5,795 nucleotides of DNA from Aalborgiella sp043769295 (GTDB lineage: Bacteria; Pseudomonadota; Gammaproteobacteria; Burkholderiales; Burkholderiaceae_C). A program made the translations under genes and the position numbers. The notes under the pieces were generated by a model. That model saw only the letters and a list, made by a program, of their open reading frames with translations, had not been told where the DNA came from and ran no database searches. Numbering within the stretch: the stretch's first letter is position 1; every line of letters starts with the position of its first letter. Below are positions 1 through 5,795 of this stretch, one piece after another. The DNA lies in NCBI GenBank assembly GCA_043769295.1, contig JAYVJL010000208.1:1-5795 (forward strand), written 5' to 3'.

Positions 1-833
1 TTCAAAAACCGTGCTGTATTGTCAGCATCCAACATGACGCGGATGTGTCTGTCCAATAACGAATCTACCGGCAACAAACACGCCAAACGCTGCGTTTCGT
101 CCATGGCTTCCAGCGCTTCCAGCGTGACGCACTGCGACACATCAAACCCGCCCGTCCCAATTCTTCTCAAACTGCTGAGATGCGCACCGCAGTGCAGCGC
201 CTCGCCAATGTCTTCGCCCAAGGTTCTAATGTACGTACCTTTGCTGCATTTTGCTATTAATTTAATAGCACGATAGACATTATCTACGCCGACTACAGCT
301 AAATTTGATAATAAACCAGAAGCAATCTCCAATTCACCGTCCAGTTCATATATCGTCACATGCCTCACGGCTCGTTCTACTTCAATCCCCGCCCTTGCGT
401 ATTCATACAAGGCTTTACCATCTTTTTTCAATGCGCTGTGCATGGGCGGAATCTGCTCAATCGGCCCTCTGAACCGCTGCAAGACATCTTGCAATTGTTC
501 AGCTGTCACATGCACCTCTCGCCTCTCAAGCACATCGCCTTCAGCATCTCCCGTCGTCGTTTTTACGCCCAAAGCCACCGTTGCTTCATAGCGTTTGTCT
601 GCATCCAGATGGAGCTGACTAAACTTGGTTGCTGCGCCGAAACACAGCGGCAACAGCCCTGTCGCCAAAGGATCCAAGGTCCCGGTATGCCCTGCTTTCT
701 CTGCCCGCAACAGCCATTTGGCTTTTTGCAAGGCATCGTTGCTGGACAAACCTTTGGGCTTGTCCAACAACAGCACACCATGTATGGGACGTCGCTTGAT
801 TGGATTCGCCCTGACTCTTAGCTCCTTGCTCAA
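1..833 (-). CDS. truB: tRNA pseudouridine(55) synthase TruB, 3' end cut by window edge
   Basis: TruB converts U55 of the tRNA T-loop to pseudouridine in the cytoplasm. The reading frame is open from about 833 to base 3 without a stop, giving some 277 residues; family members have about 300-315, so roughly 30 C-terminal residues of the PUA-like RNA-binding region lie outside. Numbered from the TTG at 831-833, visible motifs are HGVLLLDKP (18-26), GHTGTLDPLATG (48-59) with catalytic Asp54, Tyr82 in RYEA, the SALKKDGKALYEYARAG stretch from 133, and CSKGTYIRTL (196-205) with Tyr201 and Arg203. There is no in-frame ATG near the start. TTG 831-833, preceded five bases away by AGAAGAGA, is the best legal start, but a stronger AAGGAG (822-827) lies downstream of it. 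An AT-rich stretch of extra residues sits at about 172-195. It follows rbfA by some 20 bases in the same operon. Identity is certain; the exact start is not. Confidence 0.95.
   Translation of the reverse strand, partial: MSKELRVRANPIKRRPIHGVLLLDKPKGLSSNDALQKAKWLLRAEKAGHTGTLDPLATGLLPLCFGAATKFSQLHLDADKRYEATVALGVKTTTGDAEGDVLERREVHVTAEQLQDVLQRFRGPIEQIPPMHSALKKDGKALYEYARAGIEVERAVRHVTIYELDGELEIASGLLSNLAVVGVDNVYRAIKLIAKCSKGTYIRTLGEDIGEALHCGAHLSSLRRIGTGGFDVSQCVTLEALEAMDETQRLACLLPVDSLLDRHIRVMLDADNTARFL
252..270. repeat. Perfect 9-base inverted repeat in AT-rich insert of truB
   Basis: TGCTATTAATTTAATAGCA reads as two 9-base arms (252-260 and 262-270) around a single T, and symmetry stops at 251/271. 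It lies inside truB and encodes residues around Ala189-Ala194. The surrounding 241-330 contains 31 G or C in 90 bases, about 34%, well below the rest of the window. Inferred to be part of a small palindromic repeat that entered the gene in frame; chance symmetry in an AT-rich segment is the alternative. Confidence 0.6.
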
Positions 834-846
834 TTCAATCTCTTCT
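822..846 (-). promoter_or_regulatory. Candidate ribosome binding sites for truB
   Basis: Two purine-rich tracts compete to set the truB start. AGAAGAGA (839-846) is five bases upstream of TTG 831-833, a legal though uncommon start. AAGGAG (822-827) is the better Shine-Dalgarno match, but the triplet six bases below it, in the truB frame, is GTC (813-815), which is not a normal start codon. I chose TTG because it is the only ordinary start codon between the rbfA stop and the conserved HGVLLLDKP motif, and it gives an N-terminus of usual length. Confidence 0.5.
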
Positions 847-853
847 ATACAGG

Positions 854-1225
854 TCAGTCTTCTTTGACCTGGGTTGACACCGCACGTGCAATCAGCGCAT
901 TCATGTCAGCTGCTTGCTCCGTGGTTCGGTCAAACAAGAAATGCAAGGTCGGCACAGTATGAATATGCAGACGTTTGAACAAACCATTGCGCAAAAAGCC
1001 AGCAGCCTGGTTGAGGGCGATTTCACATTCGTTTTTATCGCCTATCAACACGCTGAAATACACCTTGGCGTGGGCGTAATCAGGCGTGACTTCCACCGCC
1101 TGAATGGTCACCATGCCGACACGCGGGTCTTTCAACTCGCGCGCGATCAACTCCGTCAGATCGCGCTGGATCTGATCAGCCACTTTGAAGCTGCGGTTCG
1201 GTGTTTTTGACTTTCTGGTTGCCAT
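854..1225 (-). CDS. rbfA: 30S ribosome-binding factor RbfA
   Basis: RbfA binds the immature 30S subunit near the 5' end of 16S rRNA and assists its late processing and release for initiation; it is also tied to growth in the cold. The 123-residue product matches the usual 115-135. It has the single KH-type fold with the family signatures: basic N-terminus (MATRKSKTPN), KVADQIQRDLTELIARELKDPR (14-35), VTPDYAHAKVYFS (46-58), the Ala-Ala-Gly kink (74-76) typical of this KH variant, and VPTLHFLFD (91-99). The ATG at 1223-1225 gives the normal N-terminus. The upstream 18 bases to the infB stop show no strong Shine-Dalgarno, suggesting translational coupling to infB. No oddities in length or residues. 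Confidence 0.97.
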   Translation of the reverse strand: MATRKSKTPNRSFKVADQIQRDLTELIARELKDPRVGMVTIQAVEVTPDYAHAKVYFSVLIGDKNECEIALNQAAGFLRNGLFKRLHIHTVPTLHFLFDRTTEQAADMNALIARAVSTQVKED

Positions 1226-1243
1226 GTCTGTTCAATCGCTCAA

Positions 1244-4200
1244 TTAGCTCAGTTCACGCGCCACTTCGCGGATTTCAAAGAATTCCAGGAAGTCGCCTTC
1301 TTGAATATCGTTGTAACCTTTGATGTTCAAACCGCAATCGAAGCCTTCACGCACTTCTTTAGCATCGTCTTTGAAGCGTTTGAGTGATTCCAGTTCGCCG
1401 GTGAACACGACCACGTTGCTGCGCAACAAACGCAGTTTCGCAGAGCGCTTGACCACACCCGAGGTGACCATACAACCCGCAATCGCACCCACTTTACTGG
1501 CACGGAAGACCTGGCGGATCTCGGCGGTACCGATGACTTCTTCAACCTTGTCAGGCGTCAACATGCCAGACAATGCTGCTTTGAGATCGTCCACAGCGGC
1601 GTAGATGATGTCGTAGTAGCGAATGTCAACGCCATTGCCTTCCGCCGTTTTACGCGCACCGGCATCGGCACGGGTGTTGAATCCAATGATGACGGCTTTG
1701 GAGGCAATAGCCAGATTGACATCGGACTCGCTCACGCCACCCACACCGCTGTACACGATCTGGATCTTGACCTCGTCATTGGACAACTTGAGCAGGGATT
1801 GCGCCAAAGCTTCTTGTGAACCTTGAACGTCGGCCTTGATGATGATCGGCAGCAGTTTGACTTCGCCAGCGGTCATGTCGGTGAACATGTTTTCCAGTTT
1901 CGCCGCCTGCTGTTTTGCCAACTTGGTGTGACGGAATTTCCCGGCACGGTAAGTTGAGATTTCACGGGCACGTTTCTCATCAGCCATCACCATGAACTCG
2001 TCACCCGCTTGCGGCACTTCGGTCAAACCTTGAATTTCAACCGGAATCGATGGACCTGCGGTTTTGGTAGGCTTGCCGTTTTCATCCAACATGGCACGCA
2101 CGCGGCCATAGGTTGAACCAGCCAGCACCACATCACCTGTTTTAAGCGTACCGGATTGCACCAAAATCGTTGCAACCGGACCCTTGCCTTTGTCCAGACG
2201 AGCCTCAATCACCAAGCCCTTGGCCATGGCATCGACTGGTGCGCGCAGTTCCAGGATCTCTGCCTGCAGGAGCACTTGCTCCAGCAAAGCATCAACGCCT
2301 TCTCCGGTGCGGGCAGACACGCCCACAAACGGTGACTCGCCACCAAACTCTTCAGGAATGACCTCTTCAGTCACCAGCTCACCTTTGACGCGGTCTAAGT
2401 TCGCATCGGGTTTGTCGATTTTATTGATCGCCACCACGATAGGCACACCAGCCGCTTTTGCGTGCTTGATAGCTTCTTTGGTTTGCGGCATCACACCGTC
2501 ATCGGCAGCAACCACCAAAATCACGATATCCGTTGCAGACGCACCGCGTGCACGCATGGCGGTGAAAGCTTCGTGACCGGGTGTGTCGAGGAAAGAAATC
2601 ATGCCGCGCGGTGTTTCCACGTGGTAGGCACCAATGTGCTGTGTGATACCACCCGCTTCGCCTGAAGCCACTTTGGCGCGGCGAATGTAATCCAGGAGCG
2701 ATGTTTTACCGTGGTCAACGTGACCCATGACGGTGACAACCGGTGCACGCGGCAAGGACTCCGACACTTGAGAAGACACTTCAGCGTCGGTAAATGCTTC
2801 TGCGTCATCCAAGGCAGCCACCACGGCTTTATGACCCAACTCTTCCACCAAAATCATGGCGGTGTCTTGATCCAGTGCCTGATTGATCGTGACCATCTGG
2901 CCCAGCTTCATGAGCTGTTTGATCACCTCAGACGCTTTAACCGCCATTTTGTGCGCCAATTCTGCCACAGTGATGGTTTCTGGCACGTGCACTTCAAACA
3001 CACGCACTTCTGCTGGTGCAGCTTCTACCCTCTCTTCGCGTGATCTGTCGTTGCCACGTTTGCCACGGGCACCGCTGCGCCAGTTGGTGCTGCGACCAGC
3101 ACCCGCACCGGTGTCGCCACGGGTTGGGAGTGCTTTTTTCTTGGCTGGATCGCCTGCCCAGCTGCTGGACAGCTTGGCAGATTTAACTTCTTTACCGGCT
3201 GTGCCGCCCGCTGGTGCGGCGGCCGTGCCGGGTGCACCAGGCTTGGCGGGTGCTTTGGCAACAGTGCTGCCGGTTGCGGGTTTGTGCAACGTGCCTTTGA
3301 TAGCCGCTTTAGGTGGCTCTGGTTTCTTGGCAACCATCACTGGCTTGGCCGGGGCAGACATCATCATGCGAATCGCGGCCGCCTCGGCTTCCGCTTTGCG
3401 TCTGCGGTCACCCAAATCTACGGCGCGCGCAGTCTCCGCGTCGGCTATGGCTTTTGAGTCGGCAACAGCTTTGGCGGCAGCAGCGACTTTAACTTCTGCG
3501 GCTTGCGTGGCTTTGGCCGCCGCGTGTTCAACAGCCAAAGCGGCAGCTTGCGTTTGCTTTTCGGCTTTCGCAACCGCCGCAGCTGCGGCTTGCTCGGCCT
3601 TCACATCGACCACGGGAACAATTTTGTTTCCAACCCGTGCAGGTGTTTTGGCGACTACCGGTGCAGACGCAACGCTGACAACAGGGACAACAGCCTCAAC
3701 GGGCGCTGAAGACGCCTGTAGCGCATCAGCGTCTTCAGCCGTCTTTTGTGCCAAGTCGCGAACTTTTTGTTCTTGCTCTTCACGCAAACGACGCTTTTCC
3801 GTCAAATCTTCTTCTTGGCGGCGAATCAAAGCAGCTTCGCGTTGTGCTTCTTGCTCGCGACGTTCCAGCTCCGCATGCTCCAACAATGCTTTGGCGACAT
3901 CAAGCGCAGATTCGACAACCGCGACTTCAGAAACAGCATCACTGGCCTCATCGCGCTGAATAAACGTGCGTTTTTTTCGCACTTCCACTTGAATCGTGCG
4001 CGCTTTGCCGGAGGCATCCGCTTGTTTGATTTCCGTGGTTGATTTTTTCACCAAGGTGATTTTTTTGCGCTCACCCGTCACGGTACCGTGACTGGTTTGC
4101 AGGTAGCCCAACAATTTTTGTTTGTCGGTGTCGCTCAAGGTATCAGACGCGGCCGATTTGGCCACGCCAGCGTGGTTGAGTTGATCCAACAGGGTGTCGG

Positions 4201-4249
4201 TGGATTTTTTGAGTTCAGCTGCAAAATCGGCAACGGTCGTGGTGGACAT
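1244..4249 (-). CDS. infB: Translation initiation factor IF-2
   Basis: IF-2 is the GTPase that brings formyl-Met initiator tRNA to the 30S subunit and promotes 50S joining. The 1001-residue protein is long, as usual for Burkholderiales. In order: an IF2 N-terminal module (1-55), the IF2-associated KKITLVKKSTTEIKQ to KKRTFIQRDE stretch (62-101), a charged coiled-coil-like segment (about 115-180), an Ala/Pro/Lys-rich linker (180-410), a second IF2 N-type module (415-475), and the G domain from about 500. G motifs are all intact: GHVDHGKT (509-516), GGIT (533-536), DTPGHE (555-560), NKID (609-612) and SARTG (645-649). Domains II, III and the initiator tRNA-binding C domain follow to the end. It lies 24 bases after nusA and 18 before rbfA. 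The Shine-Dalgarno is weak (GAAAGA 4261-4266, 11 bases from ATG). The variable linker holds unusual inverted repeats, listed separately. Confidence 0.98.
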   Translation of the reverse strand: MSTTTVADFAAELKKSTDTLLDQLNHAGVAKSAASDTLSDTDKQKLLGYLQTSHGTVTGERKKITLVKKSTTEIKQADASGKARTIQVEVRKKRTFIQRDEASDAVSEVAVVESALDVAKALLEHAELERREQEAQREAALIRRQEEDLTEKRRLREEQEQKVRDLAQKTAEDADALQASSAPVEAVVPVVSVASAPVVAKTPARVGNKIVPVVDVKAEQAAAAAVAKAEKQTQAAALAVEHAAAKATQAAEVKVAAAAKAVADSKAIADAETARAVDLGDRRRKAEAEAAAIRMMMSAPAKPVMVAKKPEPPKAAIKGTLHKPATGSTVAKAPAKPGAPGTAAAPAGGTAGKEVKSAKLSSSWAGDPAKKKALPTRGDTGAGAGRSTNWRSGARGKRGNDRSREERVEAAPAEVRVFEVHVPETITVAELAHKMAVKASEVIKQLMKLGQMVTINQALDQDTAMILVEELGHKAVVAALDDAEAFTDAEVSSQVSESLPRAPVVTVMGHVDHGKTSLLDYIRRAKVASGEAGGITQHIGAYHVETPRGMISFLDTPGHEAFTAMRARGASATDIVILVVAADDGVMPQTKEAIKHAKAAGVPIVVAINKIDKPDANLDRVKGELVTEEVIPEEFGGESPFVGVSARTGEGVDALLEQVLLQAEILELRAPVDAMAKGLVIEARLDKGKGPVATILVQSGTLKTGDVVLAGSTYGRVRAMLDENGKPTKTAGPSIPVEIQGLTEVPQAGDEFMVMADEKRAREISTYRAGKFRHTKLAKQQAAKLENMFTDMTAGEVKLLPIIIKADVQGSQEALAQSLLKLSNDEVKIQIVYSGVGGVSESDVNLAIASKAVIIGFNTRADAGARKTAEGNGVDIRYYDIIYAAVDDLKAALSGMLTPDKVEEVIGTAEIRQVFRASKVGAIAGCMVTSGVVKRSAKLRLLRSNVVVFTGELESLKRFKDDAKEVREGFDCGLNIKGYNDIQEGDFLEFFEIREVARELS
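3705..3739. repeat. 11-base perfect inverted repeat inside the infB linker
   Basis: GCTGAAGACGC (3705-3715) is exactly complemented by GCGTCTTCAGC (3729-3739) around a 13-base loop. In the infB mRNA this would form a stable stem encoding about residues 171-182 (AEDADALQASSA) of the variable linker. No U-tract follows in the transcription direction, so it is not an intrinsic terminator. Function unknown; it could be an RNA stability or pausing structure, or a by-product of codon choice in repetitive Ala/Glu/Asp sequence. Confidence 0.6.
3966..3982 (-). other. A7 slippery-type heptamer within a 5-bp hairpin in infB
   Basis: The infB mRNA reads GTGCG-AAAAAAA-CGCAC: 5-base complementary arms (3978-3982 and 3966-3970) with seven A as the loop. 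The A run is phased as A AAA AAA with zero-frame codons AAA AAA (Lys92-Lys93), which is the X XXY YYZ form of a -1 slippery site. A -1 shift would add seven residues and stop at TGA (3948-3950), giving about 100 residues. The Lys-Lys is part of the family motif RKKRTF, so protein constraint explains much of the run. Actual frameshifting is not shown. Confidence 0.3.
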
Positions 4250-4273
4250 ATTCTGTGTAATCTTTCATAACCG

Positions 4274-5770
4274 TTACGCTTGAGGAGCGGCGTCATTGGT
4301 AAACCAATGTTCGCGCGCTTTCATGATCAACGTCTTGGCTTCGTCTTCCGACTGACCGGTAAATTCAATGAGCTCATCGACAGCCAGATCGGCCAAATCG
4401 TCAAGGGTGTGGACGCCGCCAACGGCCAGTTTGCTGATCAGTTCAGGCGTCAAGCCTTCCAGATCACGCAAATCTTGTGACGCTTCTTCGACGTTTTCTT
4501 CTTTGGCGATTTCCATCGTCAGCAAAGCGTCTTTGGCGCGTGTACGCAGTTCGTTGACCGTGTCTTCGTCAAAGCTTTCAATTTCCAACATCTCTTGCAG
4601 CGGCACGTAGGCCACTTCTTCGAGGTTGGTAAAGCCTTCGGCGATCAAAATGTCGGCGATATCCTCGTCCACATCGAGCTTTTCCATAAACAGCTTGCGG
4701 CTGGTATCAGTTTCGTTGGCATTTTTCTGGGCCGACTCAGCAGCATCCAGAATGTTGATCTTCCAACCCGTCAAGTCAGACGCCAAACGCACGTTTTGAC
4801 CGCCACGGCCGATCGCAATGGCCAGGTTTTCTTCATCAACCACCACGTCCATGGCATGACGCTCTTCATCGACGACGATGGATGTCACATTGGCGGGCGC
4901 CAAAGCGCCAATCACGAACTGCGCCGGGTCTTCGCTCCACAGCACAATATCAACACGTTCGCCACCGAGCTCGTTGGTTACCGCGTTCACGCGGGTGCCA
5001 CGCACACCGACGCAGGTGCCGATAGGATCAACACGCTTGTCATGCGACAACACGGCAATCTTGGCACGTGAACCCGGGTCACGGGCGCATGATTTGATCT
5101 CCAGCAAACCTTGTTCGATCTCAGGCACTTCGTTGCGGAAGAGCTCCACCATGTATTGCGGCGCATTACGCGACAGGATAATGGGCGCGCCACGCAGGGT
5201 GCTATCAACTTCCATGATCAAGGCACGAACACGGTCACCTGCACGCAGGTTTTCTTTAGGGATCATGTCCACACGGCGCAGACGCCCTTCTACGCGACCG
5301 CTTTCAATGATCAAGTCGCCTTTGTCCATGCGTTTGACGGTGCCGACCAAAATCTTTTCGCCGCGCGACATGAAGTCCGCCAGGATCATTTCGCGCTCAG
5401 CCTCGCGGATTTTTTGTAAAATCACTTGTTTTGCCGCCATGGCACCAATACGGCCAATCGGCACGGAGGGCACGGACTCTTCGATGTATTCATCGACTTC
5501 AATGTCCGGGATCTGCTCTTGCGCTTCAAAATGCAAAATCTCTTGATCAGGCAACTGCAAACCCGCCTCGTTGGGCACCACGTGCCAGCGACGGAAGGTT
5601 TCGTAATTCCCGGTATCAGGGTCCATGGCCACGCGGATATCCACATCACCAGGGAACAGTTTTTTGGTCGCTTGCGCCAAAGCCGCCTCAACTGCGCCAA
5701 AAACAACGTCTAACTCAACGCTTTTTTCGCGCGAGATGGCCTCTACCAACATCAACATTTCGCGATTCAT
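4274..5770 (-). CDS. nusA: Transcription termination/antitermination factor NusA
   Basis: NusA binds RNA polymerase and nascent RNA, promotes pausing and hairpin-dependent termination, and takes part in rRNA antitermination complexes. The 498-residue product matches the proteobacterial length. Domains in order: RNA polymerase-binding N-terminal domain (1-125), S1 (about 136-200), KH1 with GVRG (255-258), KH2 with GRGGQNVRLAS (321-331), then two acidic helix-hairpin-helix repeats (about 363-420 and 438-490), the C-terminal pair seen in beta- and gammaproteobacteria. The ATG at 5768-5770 is preceded eight bases away by AGGAGA, and MNREMLMLVEAISREK is the standard betaproteobacterial N-terminus. 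It is the first complete gene of the operon here and lies 24 bases before infB. Nothing appears truncated or unusual. Confidence 0.98.
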   Translation of the reverse strand: MNREMLMLVEAISREKSVELDVVFGAVEAALAQATKKLFPGDVDIRVAMDPDTGNYETFRRWHVVPNEAGLQLPDQEILHFEAQEQIPDIEVDEYIEESVPSVPIGRIGAMAAKQVILQKIREAEREMILADFMSRGEKILVGTVKRMDKGDLIIESGRVEGRLRRVDMIPKENLRAGDRVRALIMEVDSTLRGAPIILSRNAPQYMVELFRNEVPEIEQGLLEIKSCARDPGSRAKIAVLSHDKRVDPIGTCVGVRGTRVNAVTNELGGERVDIVLWSEDPAQFVIGALAPANVTSIVVDEERHAMDVVVDEENLAIAIGRGGQNVRLASDLTGWKINILDAAESAQKNANETDTSRKLFMEKLDVDEDIADILIAEGFTNLEEVAYVPLQEMLEIESFDEDTVNELRTRAKDALLTMEIAKEENVEEASQDLRDLEGLTPELISKLAVGGVHTLDDLADLAVDELIEFTGQSEDEAKTLIMKAREHWFTNDAAPQA

Positions 5771-5795
5771 GCCATGACTCTCCTATTACCTTTTG
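5771..5795 (-). promoter_or_regulatory. nusA ribosome binding site and probable rimP end
   Basis: AGGAGA at 5779-5784 lies eight bases upstream of the nusA ATG and is the clearest Shine-Dalgarno in the window. The upstream gene in this cluster is normally rimP. Two frames give a stop here: TAA at 5786-5788 (followed at once by TAG), or a TGA at 5767-5769 overlapping the nusA start as ATGA. Only 25 bases are present, so rimP cannot be confirmed and its stop cannot be chosen. Confidence 0.6.

Noticed and set aside
360..821. 153-codon + strand and 72-codon minus-strand frames in 360-821
   Set aside because: Both overlap the intact truB reading frame, whose conserved motifs account for this DNA; neither product shows a domain.
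1..833. Possibility that truB is a pseudogene, since it has no ATG start and contains an odd AT-rich insert
   Set aside because: Codon-by-codon reading shows no stop or frameshift from 833 to the window edge, and Asp54, Tyr82, Tyr201 and Arg203 are all present.
2883..3959. 358-codon open frame on the + strand opposite infB
   Set aside because: It is antisense to the Ala-rich linker and second N-type module of IF-2; its Ala/Ser/Thr-rich product has no recognisable domain and follows from the codon bias of the opposite strand.
4250..4273. Intergenic promoter or terminator between nusA and infB
   Set aside because: Only 24 bases are available, with no -35/-10 pair and no stem followed by a T run, so a continuous operon transcript is the simpler reading.
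4889..4912. ATTGGCG / CGCCAAT inverted repeat in nusA with 10-base loop
   Set aside because: Seven-base arms in conserved coding sequence are expected by chance, and no terminator-like U-tract or neighbouring signal accompanies them.
4878..5546. 222-codon open frame on the + strand opposite nusA
   Set aside because: Antisense shadow of conserved NusA S1 and KH sequence, with a Ser/Arg-rich product unlike any family I recognise.

Overview
The window holds four consecutive genes on the minus strand. In transcription order (right to left) they are nusA (complete), infB (complete), rbfA (complete) and truB (3' end cut by the left edge of the window). This is the conserved bacterial cluster for transcription elongation, translation initiation, ribosome maturation and tRNA modification, normally preceded by rimP. 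Protein sequence points to a betaproteobacterium of the order Burkholderiales, most like the Comamonadaceae (Rhodoferax/Polaromonas/Limnohabitans type). The evidence is the Comamonadaceae-style IF2 N-terminus, a TruB core of the type RPIHGVLLLDKP, and a two-repeat NusA C-terminus. Base composition is moderate, roughly 50-55% G+C by eye. These are chromosomal housekeeping genes with no sign of a mobile or accessory region.

Layout: 5771-5795 is the end of the upstream region, with the nusA ribosome binding site and possibly the last codons of rimP. nusA covers 4274-5770. A 24-base gap leads to infB (1244-4249), an 18-base gap to rbfA (854-1225), and a gap of about 20 bases to truB (about 833 to 1, running off the edge). 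The short gaps and shared strand, with no terminator seen between genes, indicate one operon. No stretch longer than 25 bases lacks a gene. I saw no RNA genes, CRISPR arrays or insertion sequences.

The products act at linked steps. NusA binds RNA polymerase and nascent RNA. IF2 places initiator tRNA on the 30S subunit. RbfA matures the 30S subunit. TruB makes pseudouridine 55 in tRNA.

The window is mostly ordinary. The point most worth a second look is in truB: an AT-rich in-frame segment of about 16 extra residues just before the conserved CSKGTYIRTL motif. It carries a perfect 9-base inverted repeat and uncharacteristic TTA leucine codons, and looks like a small repeat element absorbed into an essential gene. 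truB also lacks any ATG start. In the infB linker there is an 11-base perfect inverted repeat, and further upstream an A7 slippery-type heptamer lying in a small hairpin.
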